Shown here in pieces: positions 1 to 9,199 of a DNA stretch of 64,000 nucleotides (its first letter is position 1; each line of letters opens with the position of its first letter). The DNA lies in assembly GCF_024362695.1 (NCBI RefSeq), contig NC_065420.1, positions 13,245,420 to 13,309,419 on the forward strand, written 5' to 3'. The notes beneath the pieces are model-generated. The model was not told where the DNA came from. It worked only from the letters and a program-made list of their open reading frames with translations, and ran no database searches. A program made the position numbers and the translations under genes. Source of the DNA: Pectinophora gossypiella. Taxonomy: Eukaryota; Arthropoda; Insecta; Lepidoptera; Gelechiidae.

Positions 1-20
1 TATTTCAGTGTATATCCATT

Positions 21-110
21 CCTTTCACTCTAAGGTTTCCTGGAAGAAATTGTTGCTTAGTAGTAAGGCCGCTGATTGTGCTTGTGCTGCCTGTTTATAA
101 TTCTTCTTTA
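21..110 (+). repeat. LINE 3'-end remnant (family K)
   Basis: The stretch contains a motif (CCTGGAAGAAATTG, then AAGGCCGC) that recurs at about 35089, 40628 and, reversed, near 32560. This block resembles the 3' untranslated end of lepidopteran non-LTR retrotransposons. No coding sequence is attached here. The family assignment is by recurrence inside this window plus general knowledge. Confidence 0.4.
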
Positions 111-111
111 T

Positions 112-186
112 CTCACCGGGATTCGAACTTTGGGATCTTTGGGTCGTGAGCCCAACGCTCAATCATTGGCCTACAGAGGACGTTAT
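112..186 (-). mobile_element. SINE-C tRNA-like head, decayed fragment
   Basis: On the minus strand this reads as a tRNA-like promoter head: a box A like TTGAGCGTTGGGCTCACGA and a box B like GTTCGAATCCCGGTG. It aligns with the start of the full SINE-C copies at 8868 and 23882. The body of the SINE is missing. Confidence 0.55.
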
Positions 187-189
187 TCA

Positions 190-735
190 AACTTAGTTAC
201 AACCATAAATAAAGAAAACTTTATATTTCTGTTTCAATAAAAAAAAATGCAGTAAAAAGGAATGTGTTCTAAAACAACCTTAAAACTTTAAATAACTAAC
301 AGAAAATAACATTATAACTTTACATATATTTGTACCCCAATTATATTTGTTATTTAACTGTAATCAAACTGTAACCAAACTGTAAACACGAATACATTTG
401 CACCTATTTCTGAAACTTAATTAAAAACTTAAATGCGTAGGTATTTATCGCGTTACGAGTGAGTTCATAAATAGGTCCTTTCGCTTTTGTCGTGGATGTA
501 ACCCAATTATTAGTAAATTTTGCGGCTAGGCGCGACCTGCGGTTAATCTCGTTTGTACCAGTTTTTTCTGGTTTATTCTGGTTTGTTCAAAGTGACTACT
601 TTTTATACCTAGGGATAGAAGTAAACTTAATAATTATGTTAACAAAGTCAACACTTTGACAGTATTACAGTTGTACTAAAATTATTACGAGCATTATTCC
701 AAATTTTAAAGTTTTTGTATATTAAACCTGTGTTC
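190..735. other. AT-rich stretch, no gene seen
   Basis: No open frame with protein-like composition and no recurring element were recognised. A short local duplication of TTCTGGTTT lies near 560-590. Confidence 0.5.
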
Positions 736-738
736 TAA

Positions 739-1032
739 GATTGAGAGAATGTTAAGTTGGTTTGGACACGTACCTAAAGCGGATGAAGGTTCACAGGATT
801 ACGAAAGCAGTATATAAAGCGAAGGTTGGTGGTAGGGCTGGCAGAGGAAGATCTAGAAGGACGTACATTGACCAAATTGGGTATGTCCTTAGAAAAGGTT
901 CAGTACGATTTACTCTGAACCGGGTCATTCATACAAGCACATGAAGCGATTGATGAATGTGGAGGAATCAAGAGAAGTGTGTCAGAATCGAAGCAAATGG
1001 AATTCCATAGTCTCTGCTTACCCCGGTAGGAA
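739..1032 (+). pseudogene. RTE/BovB-like LINE C-terminus, frameshifted
   Basis: Fragments of the C-terminal tail of a non-LTR retrotransposon polyprotein are readable in different frames. They are MLSWFGHV, then AVYKAKVGGRAGRGRSRRTY with a following DQIG, then MKRLMNVEESREVCQNRSKW. The order matches the better copy at 55663-55960 (WFGHVERM, GRAGRGRPRRTY, DQIGDVLRKG). At least two frameshifts break it, near 770 and near 920. The 3' end is followed by a GTGAGTTTATGTATGTATG tail shared with the copies at 7019, 29476, 34372, 54385 and 60880. The tail motif WFGH followed by GRGRPR is known from RTE/BovB-type ORFs. The element is dead. Confidence 0.75.
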
Positions 1033-1114
1033 ATAGGCGTGAGTTTATGTATGTATGTGTTCGCGAATAGCGCGAATTTCAATTTCTTTCTGTAACTATA
1101 GTTTTTTTTTACCG

Positions 1115-1245
1115 ACAGAGCGATTGTGTCCTTTTTGCCATGATGGTCCATTACAGGTAAGTAATGGCCGATGGCTTATCATCATACGGTGCCTCATATC
1201 CATCTTAGGAATTAAAATCAAAAGTGGCCGCAAGTGGTTTTCTTA
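1115..1245 (+). repeat. Dispersed repeat N
   Basis: CCGACAGAG, GATTGTGTCC, ATGATGG and CATATCCA occur in the same order as in the reverse complement of 5690-5880. A shorter piece is at about 7165-7215. All three lie next to the tail of the RTE-like LINE, so this may be part of that element's 3' region or a repeat inserted in it. Confidence 0.45.
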
Positions 1246-1297
1246 TTACTCATACCTTTGCGCTAAATTACGAATATTGTGTTTTTATTAGTTTATA

Positions 1298-1598
1298 TGA
1301 GGAGCTCGGTGGCGCAGCGGTAAACGCGCTCGGTCTGCGATTGTTGAAGTTAAGCAACTTTCGCAAAGGCCGGTCATAGGATGGGTGACCACAAAAAAAA
1401 GTTTTTATCTCGAGCTCCTCCGTGCTTCGGAAGGCACGTTAAGCCGTTGGTCCCGGCTGCATTAGCAGTCGTTAATAACCATCAATCCGCACTGCGCCCG
1501 CGTGATGGTTTAAGACCTGATCTCCCTATCCCTCCATAGGGAAGGCCCGTGCCCCAGCAGTGGGGACGTTAATGGGCTGATGATGATGATGATGATGT
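1298..1598 (+). mobile_element. SINE-A, full length
   Basis: A tRNA-like start (GGTGGCGCAGCGGTAAACGC) is followed by a block resembling 5S rRNA internal control regions (GAAGTTAAGCAAC and GGATGGGTGACCAC). Next come the SINE core (CTTCGGAAGGCACGTTAAGC), a tail (CCCAGCAGTGGGGACGTTAA) and a terminal (GAT)n. Copies with the same order are at 21356, 34008, 36041, 48160 and 53682. A similar TGTGTTTTTATT lies just outside both ends, though not exactly abutting. SINEs are transcribed by RNA polymerase III and moved by LINE proteins. Confidence 0.8.
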
Positions 1599-1611
1599 GT
1601 TTTTATTTACC

Positions 1612-1700
1612 CACATCATTAATTTAAGCGCCACGCTCTTATAGGTGTAGCATTGTCCATGCTACGTTTATTTCTACTTTTTTCTTTTCTTTTATTTAAC
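1612..1700 (-). repeat. Short retroposon related to LINE 3' tail
   Basis: The minus strand carries the sequence that ends the LINE ORF at 38012-38272 (GAGCGTGGC then CTTAAATTA) next to a repeated GTAGCAT motif. The same arrangement is found at 29206-29308, where it is bounded by a 12-bp TSD. This one has no obvious TSD. Confidence 0.45.
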
Positions 1701-1921
1701 CAGCCTAGCAAAATTTTGAAACAGCATTTTCACGTAGAAATGTTAGGAATAAACCATTTTCACCGATTCCACGGGTATTGCTACTGAAAATGGCTGTTTC
1801 GATCGCAGATCCGTCGTAATACAGTTTGCTTTCGACTTTTTGGGGACAAACAATTGTGTTTGTACGGGGTTGTTTGAAAATAGTAATGTTAGAGGGGAAT
1901 GTTTTTTTAAACGGACGTGTG

Positions 1922-2243
1922 TGAACCGTGCTAGCTCTGTTGGTAGAACGCTTGCCTGTCATTTTGAGGTCGCAGGTTCAAATCACAGGCCTAAACCAAT
2001 AATTGTCGAATTTGTTTTCGAATTCATGTTTGGATCAGAGGTGAAGGAAAACATCGTGAGGAAACCCACATTCCCGCGAAATGCATTTTCGGAAGTATGT
2101 GACCTAACCTGTATTGGGCTGGTTTTCTCTTCGCGGGTTGGAAGGTCAGACAGGCAGTCGCTTCTGTAAAAAACCGGACCTGTCAAATCTTCAGGTTAGG
2201 TAAGCGGACCCTGTGAAAAACGGGATAATGCTAGGGAGATGAT
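1922..2243 (+). mobile_element. SINE-D, near full length
   Basis: The tRNA-like head has box A TAGCTCTGTTGGTAGAACGC and box B GGTCGCAGGTTCAAATC. It is followed by the family body (AATTGTCGAATTTGTTTTCG, GGAAAACATCGTGAGG, GGTTTTC, CGGACCTGTC) and the end GCGGACCCTGTGAAAAACGG. It matches the copies at 15183 and 61002 in reverse. Pol III-transcribed non-autonomous retroposon. Confidence 0.75.
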
Positions 2244-2328
2244 GTACTTGGTTGATATAGATATGGGCCCTTTGGTGAAATTTGTTAAGTGGTTTTGTTT
2301 AAAAGTCAACCTTTATTATTTAGGGAAC

Positions 2329-2487
2329 CAGCCGTGTCAGCATGACAACCGCGCCGCGCGCGCCGCGAATTACATTGAGCGCTTTGACCAATAGCTGTTG
2401 GACGTCCATCTACGTAGATAGCATTCATATCGTTTGTTGATTCAAGCGCTCGATATAATTCGGTTGTCATGCAGACCCGGCAGGAAA
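2329..2487. mobile_element. Short MITE with unequal inverted arms
   Basis: The left arm (GCATGACAACCG...GAATTACATTGAGCGCTT, 2339-2392) is the inverse of the right arm (about 2446-2485). The left arm alone carries an extra GC-only run of about 15 bases between ACCG and GAATTA. No coding capacity. No target duplication could be assigned, so the superfamily is unknown. Confidence 0.6.
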
Positions 2488-2686
2488 GTCCAGGAAAGGT
2501 GGGGTAGCTAGGAAAATCCCTTATTATGCGATAAGGGATAATACATTTTAAATTGTAAGAATGTGTTATATTATTCCTATAAACGGAAACCGCCTACGTT
2601 TAAAATATAGTTTTCCTATCCATGGGTATTCAATATCCCTTACTTACGAGATAAAGTATTTTTGGGGTAAGTAACCAGTTTAGGGT

Positions 2687-3007
2687 TTTTTTTGACGTGA
2701 CTTATTGTAGATTTGCCGCAGATGGCATTAACTACTTGGCTGGACAAATGGGGAGCGATGAAGGCTCTCACCCGGTACAACGTTTAAGACAACAGGCCTG
2801 AGGGTGCCCAGTTGGGCGCGAACCTCGGCTCAGGGCGTCGTCTGAGAGGAAAAATATTTGAAAGAATTTATCGACTCTAATGGGTCGATAGCGATAAGCG
2901 CTGAATGAGGGAAATTGTCGACTACGCCGGCGGGGTCGGTATCGGGGTCCTGAAATGTTTGGTGTCGCGAGCTGATTGGCTGCCTCTACGGCTAGAGTAA
3001 TCGGGTA
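2687..3007 (-). mobile_element. 5'-truncated LINE 3' region, family F, with TSD
   Basis: The insertion is flanked by a perfect 14-bp direct repeat, AACCAGTTTAGGGT, at 2673-2686 and 3008-3021. In minus orientation the element ends in AAGTCACGTC followed by poly-A, as expected for retroposition. Copies with different 5' ends but the same 3' end lie at 4257, 11690, 21970, 25105 (plus strand, longest), 44535 and 47165. The variable 5' and fixed 3' ends suggest truncated copies of a LINE. Which LINE clade is not clear. Confidence 0.75.
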
Positions 3008-3021
3008 AACCAGTTTAGGGT

Positions 3022-3453
3022 AGTTTATCGTTATGCAGGTATTCGCTAATATAGTGCGACGTTGACGGCGGGTTGAAATAAAATTCCGTTTACCACAATA
3101 TTACTACAATAATATTAGATACTTTTACCATATTGTTTAATAGTAAAAAACTATGTATATTTTATTCTTACTATTTATACACTGTAAAATATATTATGTA
3201 TATTTTTGTTTTAATAATCCTAATATATTAATCTATATAAACAAATATGAAGGTAAGGAAACATTTTGAAGAGTGGAATTCCAGTTATTCCAGACAAAGG
3301 ATAAATTTGGAATTCCGTATTTTTCATGTGGGATTGTCAAATCGCCACAGTAGTATAGTTTATCGGAGACTGATTGTGACTGTTAAGAGACAGAGGTTGA
3401 TTACAGAGGTTGTACGGACAATCTTTTTTCACAGATTCGGACCGCGCCATCTA
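3022..3453. other. AT-rich stretch, no gene seen
   Basis: A frame of 76 codons begins at 3247 but shows no recognisable domain and runs into the MITE at 3454. I see no support for a gene. Confidence 0.4.
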
Positions 3454-3947
3454 TACAGGGTGTTAGTGACATCGTAACGAATACTCAGGGGGATGATTTA
3501 GACCATGATTCTGAGTTAATATCAAGTGGAAGTTTTCGTCGCAAAATTCATGATTTTTTTTTAGTTTTTTTTAAATTATTTTCAATTCTATAATTTTGCG
3601 ATGAAAAATTCCACTTGATATTAACTCAGAATAATCAGCTGAATCATCCCCCTTAGTATTCGTTACGATGTCACTTACACCCCAAACAAGTACATACGGT
3701 AGCCATACAAGTAGGTATGGGTGTTAGTGACACCGTAACGAATACTGAGGGGGATGGTTCAGACCATGATTCTGAGATGATATCAAGTGGAATTTTCAGT
3801 CTGAATATTCCTGAATTTTTTTGTGTTTTTTTAAATTATTTTCAATTCCATACTTTTGCGACGGAAAATTCCACTTGATATCATCTCAGAATCATGGCCT
3901 CAATCACCCCTCAAAGTTTTCGTTACGATGTCACTAACACCCTGTAT
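3454..3947. mobile_element. Double-hairpin foldback MITE, copy 1
   Basis: The outer ends are inverse copies of TACAGGGTGTTAGTGAC. The interior is two long imperfect palindromes (about 3454-3677 and 3718-3947) joined by a roughly 40-bp linker containing AAGTACATAC and AGCCATACAAGTAGGTAT. Each palindrome has arms reading CATCGTAACGAATACT... and ...ATATCAAGTGGAA. The same composite occurs at 18648, 20736, 56303 and 61825, and a single-hairpin version at 53148. Flanking TA and the TACAGGG end suggest a Tc1/mariner-type origin (inference). Non-coding. Confidence 0.8.
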
Positions 3948-3954
3948 ATTTTTT

Positions 3955-4256
3955 GGAGAACGTGGCCAGGGAAGTCCCTTTCTTACGGCCGTGTGTCACG
4001 GAAAGTCAAACCATCACCTACATAAATGGGGCTTAAAGGAGTCGCCACACTGTGAATGTGGTCACCCGGATCAAACCATATCTCACATAGTGAACGAGTG
4101 CCCTCTGCACCGGTTCCCAGGTGGCATAGTCGAGCTGCACTGTGTGACGGTTGCGGCAGAGACTTGGTTAGGGGAGCTTCAGCTGGATATATATGATCCA
4201 CGCAGGATATTTTATTTTTGTCTGCCATACGCAATAATAATGACGGCCGCGTGTGT
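3955..4256 (+). pseudogene. Non-LTR retrotransposon C-terminal fragment
   Basis: The frame reads HKWGLKESPHCECGHPDQTI followed by SHIVNECPLHRFPGG and ETWLGELQLDI. This is the cysteine-histidine tail (CxCG...QTxxHIVxxCP) found after the reverse transcriptase domain in several LINE clades. The 5' end begins at the MITE border. The 3' end is cut by the family-F insertion, and the original sequence resumes at 4566. No RT or endonuclease domain remains, so it is inactive. Confidence 0.75.
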
Positions 4257-4565
4257 TTTTTTTTTGACGTGACTTATTGTCGATTTGCCGCAGATGGCAT
4301 TAACTACTTAGCCGGACAAATGGGGAGCGCTGAAGGCTCTCACCCGATACACCGTTTAAGACAGCAGGCCTGAGGGTGCCCAGTTGGGCGCGAACCTCGG
4401 CTCAGGGCGTCGTCTGAGAGGAAAAATATTTGAAAGAATTAATCGACCCTAGGGGGCCGATAGCGATAAGCGCTGAATGAGGGAAATCGTCGACCACGCC
4501 GGCGGGGTCGGTATCGGGGTCCTGAAGTGTTTGGTGTCGCGAGCTGATTGGCTGCCTCTATGGCT
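4257..4565 (-). mobile_element. Family-F LINE fragment nested in a LINE relic
   Basis: It is bounded by a perfect 12-bp TSD, GGCCGCGTGTGT, at 4245-4256 and 4566-4577. In minus orientation it ends in AAGTCACGTC plus poly-A. It closely resembles the copy at 2687-3007, so both are probably recent. It disrupts the 3' end of the LINE relic at 3955. Confidence 0.8.
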
Positions 4566-4577
4566 GGCCGCGTGTGT

Positions 4578-4888
4578 AGTATCTCCGCCTATTTAAGTAA
4601 AACCTGAATTTCCTTAAAACATAACTTACACTGTTTGTGTCTTATGAGGTTTATTATGGTCGTATTCGGAAGGAATATTAACACAGTCACAAGATAAGGA
4701 ATATTTACGGACACAAGCTCGCGCTAAGTTGTTTTGATATTTATATTAGTTTATATGGTTCAATAAATAACTTGGGTATTAATATTGTCTGCTTTGTTTC
4801 CTTCCTTATATAATAATATATTATTATGATAACTGTGTATTGTGAATATTAAGCTGAATACAACGGATGCTTGTTAAATTTAAAAATA
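4578..4888. other. Remainder of LINE 3' flank, AT-rich
   Basis: The sequence continues from the interrupted LINE relic and then becomes AT-rich unique-looking DNA. No gene seen. Confidence 0.35.
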
Positions 4889-5012
4889 TAAAGTTTATTT
4901 AGGTAAAGTTTATTTATTTGGGGTTTATTTAATATTTAGTTGGAAAACATAAAGCCCAGGGTTCAGTGATTTACCCAGAGGGCAACACTGCTTTTCAACC
5001 CACGCCGATCGG
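4889..5012. repeat. Dispersed repeat M
   Basis: TATTTAGTTGGAAAACATAA, TTTACCCAGAGGGCAACACT and CCCACGCCGATCGGTGAAAC recur in the same order at 55262-55455. It probably belongs to an unclassified retroelement. No coding frame. Confidence 0.5.
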
Positions 5013-5444
5013 TGAAACGCACAACAACATAATACCAGGGTCGTATACGCTGCGACTTATTCTGAGTGATGTCCATTTATTCAGGGACATCCGCCGGTTG
5101 GTTTAGGTGTGGGTACTTAGTTAATCACACACACACACACTACCTTTTTGTAACAGTATTTTTAAATTACTTTTCTCATATTTCTTACGTATTTTTTTTT
5201 ATTTACTTTCTTTGTATGGCTCTATTTATAACATTATTAATGACCGTATTCCTGGAGGTGGAGGCTTGGAGACCTATAACACAGGGTACCCTAGTTTAGG
5301 CTCCAGCCTCTACAAATATTATTAATGTTCATGTTATAAAATGATTGTAAACTAGTATAAGAACAATGTTATTTGTAGAGGAAATAAATATATTACTTAC
5401 TTACTTACTTACTATGATGAATGAGCTAACTATCCTAATTGGGG
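5013..5444. other. Probable LINE 3' UTR with simple repeats
   Basis: It contains (CA)n at about 5128-5142 and (TTAC)n at 5394-5413, the latter directly after an AAATAAATATATT end typical of LINE tails. No protein signal. Confidence 0.35.
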
Positions 5445-5600
5445 TACAGTCGTGAACTTTTGTGATAGACTAGTTCCCAACTAATCAAATGAGTTACTTT
5501 TTACTAAACGTCAAAACACGAAATTACTATACAATTTGTGTGAAAACGCACACTGTGGCGTCATAAAAACGTGATAAAATTTCGGACTTACTATTGCGTT
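5445..5600 (-). mobile_element. MITE family O, partial
   Basis: On the minus strand, TAGTAATTTCGTGTTTTGAC and the bases up to AACTAGTC match the 3' half of the copies at 7797-8080 and 21673-21957. Confidence 0.5.
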
Positions 5601-5654
5601 TTTCTTGATTAAAATTCATAAATAAAATAAATAGAAAAAAGTAAATGTTTTTAC

Positions 5655-5882
5655 ATACATACATACATAAACTCACGCCCGTAATCCCTAATGGGGTGAG
5701 CAGAGCCGCAAATAATTAAATACAACTTTCAGCCGCTGTTGATACGATGCCGTAAGCTGGATATGATGAACCTTATGGTGATAAGGGATCAGCCTATCGC
5801 CCATAACATAAGTCCATCATGTTAGAGGACACAATCCCTCTGTCGGATTTTACGACATGCCCGGGAAGACTAGCAGCTGAAC
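5655..5882 (-). repeat. RTE-like LINE tail plus repeat N
   Basis: In minus orientation it ends in GGGCGTGAGTTTATGTATGT, the end of the RTE-like LINE family at 739 and 55663. The rest (5690-5880) is repeat N. Confidence 0.5.
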
Positions 5883-6775
5883 GTGTTCTATGTTTTTTAT
5901 TTGCTCCCAGAACAGCATAGAAGTAAAATAAAAATAAAATGTTTTTCGTTAGTTTTACATTTGTTTTTATTTAGTAACCAGAATTTCATAATTTATTTTG
6001 GGCCTAGTATACGACCCATTTCTATAATGTAGTTTTCTTCACATCCAGTCCAGAAAAAAAGTAATTAAGTAACCCACACGGGAATTGATTCTGGGACCTT
6101 CTATTAACAAAATAAGCCATTGAATTTGTGTAACGAAGCTACCAAAGACACATCATGAATATTAATTTTTCACACGTCATCTACGGAAGGGGCGGAAAAA
6201 TCTTTTGAATCTGACTCAGTTATTCATTTGTATCATGTCATGACGTGATCTAGTTCATTATGCTCACTATCTCGCCTATTCACTCAGATCTCATTTGGAG
6301 TTTGACTAATTTACCTAAATATCGTTACGCATCGAACTGGGAAAACGCAGCGTTTGTATATGGCTATTAAAATCAATTTATAAGCATGCTAAGAATTTTA
6401 ACATAGGTAATGGTTATTGGAAGTAATTAAAGAAACAGTAGTATGAACGAAAGAAGCGTATCGTAAAAACCGATTAAGCCTAAAACGCACATCGTATCAC
6501 CACACTCACCCATATAAATAACTTGGCAAATTCTTTATAGTACAAAAGTAACACAAAACACAATGAAAAATCGTAACAAAATCACACCCCGGAGACTTCA
6601 TACAAACAACCTCGTTTTACACAGACACTACACATTGACATGATCGACACTCGCAATTGTGTCAGTGACGTCTGACGCCAATTACAATACATCAATAAAA
6701 TACCACAATATACATAAATAGGATTTACACTTGACTTAAAAAATCTACTCGAAATAATAAATTGCATTCACATAA
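5883..6775. other. No gene or clear repeat seen
   Basis: Near 6105-6140 a decayed sequence with a tRNA-like B box (TTGATTCTGGGACC) may be a SINE head remnant on the minus strand. Otherwise unassigned. Confidence 0.35.
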
Positions 6776-6838
6776 TTTTTTTTTTTACCAAAAAAAATTT
6801 TTTTTTGACCAATTTTTTTTTGTCCAAAAAAAAAATCA
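6776..6838. repeat. Alternating poly-T/poly-A tract
   Basis: Runs of T and A alternate with short spacers (ACC, GACC, GTCC), making a low-complexity palindrome. It may fold or be a site of poly-A-primed insertions. Confidence 0.6.
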
Positions 6839-7018
6839 CATATTTTTTTTATTTATTTAAGTCTAAACTATGTTCGATGGGAGGTGAGGTAAACCAAACT
6901 GAGGCGCTAGTGGGGAGCGAAGAGTTGCCGTTCTATACGTAGTACATATCATTCCTTATTCTATGACAAAAGTTTGTGGATTATTAGGATTTTATCAAGA
7001 GGCTGGTAACCTTTAACC

Positions 7019-7150
7019 GAACCGGCGTGCGTGTATGAAGCGATTGATGAATGTCGAGGAAGCAAGAGAAGTGTGTCAGAATCGAAGCAAATGGAATTCA
7101 ATAGTCTCTGATTACCCCGGTGGGAAATAGGTGTGAGTTTATGTATGTAT
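7019..7150 (+). pseudogene. RTE/BovB-like LINE extreme C-terminus
   Basis: The frame reads CMKRLMNVEEAREVCQNRSK followed by WNSIVS and then a stop-containing tail ending in GTTTATGTATGTATG. It is the terminal piece of the family represented at 55663-55960. 5'-truncated. Confidence 0.65.
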
Positions 7151-7215
7151 GGTAACCTGTAACTATGCAGATCATCATAATCCATCTTAGGAGTTCATAC
7201 CACGTGTGGCTGTAA

Positions 7216-7630
7216 AATGTCTTCTTGCCAAAGCCATACCAACCCAATAGAAGGTTACGACCGTGAGCAGTGCGTCAAACAGTCAAATCGAAACGCAGCG
7301 TTTTTTACCCGCGTTTTTCCAACTCTGTGAGTGCCCAGAAAGTCTCTATTCATAATCCAGTCTTTATTTTACCGAGATAACGTTGAATTTATAAAATTAA
7401 TTACATCGCTCCTTTGATTGTCTGCCCTGAAAAGATTTAGGTCGGAGGAAACATTTTTTCCCCGAATTCATTATTAGATGCTGTAGAAAAGACGTTGTGA
7501 ATAAACTCGCCAAAAATTAATGTTGTTTTTAAAGGTTATTTATGGGTATTACATGTTTTTAATATGTTTTATATAATTATATCTTTGCCTTATTCAAACA
7601 AAAATAATATTAATGTGACATTAACATGAC
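7216..7630. other. No gene seen
   Basis: Unique-looking AT-rich DNA with no supported frame. Confidence 0.35.
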
Positions 7631-7631
7631 G

Positions 7632-7765
7632 ATGAGCCGTGGTAGCCCAGTTAGTAGAACGCTTGTCAGTTGCCTCTCACTTTGAGGTCGCAGATTCGAT
7701 TCCAGCACAGCAAGATTGTCGAATTTGTTTTCGAATTCATGTTTGTGCTCGAATGTGCGCGAATA
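7632..7765 (+). mobile_element. SINE-D head, truncated
   Basis: The tRNA-like head (GTGGTAGCCCAGTTAGTAGA; box B GGTCGCAGATTCGATTCC) and the first part of the body (GATTGTCGAATTTGTTTTCG) are present. The 3' half is missing. Confidence 0.65.
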
Positions 7766-7796
7766 GATGTCTCGTAGTAGTTTTATGTTAGACGCG

Positions 7797-8080
7797 GTCT
7801 TATTGGGTAGTTTCCTAGGTCAAGGACAAATAATAAAATTCTGATTACTAAATGAAGACAGATCACAGTTGAATAAAAGTTGGATTTTAGTTGGATTCCA
7901 GTCAGATCGGAAAAAATCCGGTGACAAAAAACGTCTTCTTCATTTTTATAAAGAAAAAGTGCGACATTTTATCACGCTTTTCTATGACGGTTGATTTTTC
8001 ATACAAATTCCATAGTAATTTCGTGTTTTGACGTTAAGTAAAAAGTAACCGATTTGACTAGTTGGAAACTTTCCTAATGC
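7797..8080 (+). mobile_element. MITE family O
   Basis: It begins TAGTTTCCTAGGTCAAGG and ends TAGTTGGAAACTTTCCTA. The ends are weakly inverted (TTTCC..A..GTCAA). Copies are at 16725-16925 and 21673-21957. The interior is AT-rich with GTGCGACATTTTATCACG and no frame. Confidence 0.55.
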
Positions 8081-8084
8081 GAAT

Positions 8085-8150
8085 CGAAACTAGGACCTCT
8101 AGATCGTGAGCCTGACGTTCTAACTACTAGACCACGGCGCCGGAGAGATA
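8085..8150 (-). mobile_element. tRNA-like SINE head remnant
   Basis: The minus strand reads GTGGTCTAGTAGTTAGAACG, CTCACGATCTAGAGGTC and GTTTCGATTC, matching the SINE-B head with several changes. No body follows. Confidence 0.55.
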
Positions 8151-8370
8151 CTAAGATAATAAACAAGTCATTGCTGCTACTGTTTTAATGGTTACCTACC
8201 ATAAGGGTATGCTTAAAGGGTTCGCGTAATCCAAGGGATTATACGGGTGACTGTGTAGGTAACAATTTGGTAGTTGTAGTAACTACTAAAATAAACAGTG
8301 AAAAGGTATTTGCATTAACATAATGCTGTTTACCTACTTAACTCCAGTACCTGTCTTCTATCGTGTGGGC

Positions 8371-8732
8371 AGTAAGGTGGATTACCTACCAACCTCATGT
8401 ACCATAGTGTCAGGGTTATTAATGAGCCGCCATAGGCTCCTGACATGACTCATGTAACGACTACGTACTTACATCAGCCAAAGGCCCCTGACGTGACTCA
8501 TATACGGACTACGTACTTACATCAGTGAGTAGTAACCGCGACCAACGGGTTAACGAGCCTTTCGAGGCACGGATCATCTTACTTTTTGGACAATCAGGTG
8601 ATCAACCTGCAATATCCTAACCAGGGTCGTAACTAGGGATCACAAAGTGATTTTTGTGATATTTCCTTACCGGGACTCAAACCCGTGACCTCCGGGTTGG
8701 GCTTACCCAACGCTCACCCACTGGACCAAATA
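8371..8732 (-). mobile_element. SINE-C, full length with internal duplication
   Basis: In minus orientation it runs from the tRNA-like head (right end) through GATCACAAAGTG inverse, the shared core and ACGTAGTCGTTACATGAGTC to the CACCTCACAACCC-type end. A segment of about 52 bp (GCCG/CCAAAGGC...TACGTACTTACATCAG) is present twice in tandem between 8430 and 8527. It lies head to head with the copy at 8868. Confidence 0.75.
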
Positions 8733-8867
8733 TTTAATAAAAAAAATTAGGGAACGTAGCCTGGAAAGTTGTTCACTGCTTTCATTAAAATTCGTCGACA
8801 TCTTTCGTGGTGACAATTCTTATTTTAAACCTAGTTTATTTTCAGTCTTCGTTGTGTATAATAGTAG

Positions 8868-9195
8868 CGGCCTCTGTGGTCCAGTGGTTGAGCGTTGTCC
8901 TCACGATCTGGAGGTCCCGGGTTCGAATCCCGATGGGAACAAATCACAAAAATCACTTTGCGATCCCGAGTTTGGTTAGAACATTATAGGCTGTTCACCT
9001 GATTGTCCAATAGTAAGATGATCCGTGCTTCGGAAGGCATGTTAAGCTGTTGGTCCCGGTTACTACTTACTGATGTAAGTACGTAGTCGTTACATGAGTC
9101 ATGTCAGGAGCCTATGGCGGCTCATTAATAACCCTGACAGCAGGGTTGATGGAGTTGGTAATCCACCTCACAACCCACCTAGAAGATAATAGTGG
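8868..9195 (+). mobile_element. SINE-C, full length
   Basis: Box A is GTGGTCCAGTGGTTGAGCGT and box B GGTCCCGGGTTCGAATCCCG. The body has AATCACTTTG, CACCTGATTGTCC, the core CTTCGGAAGGCATGTTAAGC, and the end GTTGGTAATCCACCTCACAA. Pol III-type SINE, opposite in direction to the copy at 8371-8732. Confidence 0.8.
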
Positions 9196-9199
9196 TTAA

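Noticed and set aside
1298..1400. Genuine 5S rRNA gene
   Set aside because: Only the internal promoter-like block matches. The 5' and 3' stems of 5S rRNA are absent, and it is embedded in a repeated SINE.
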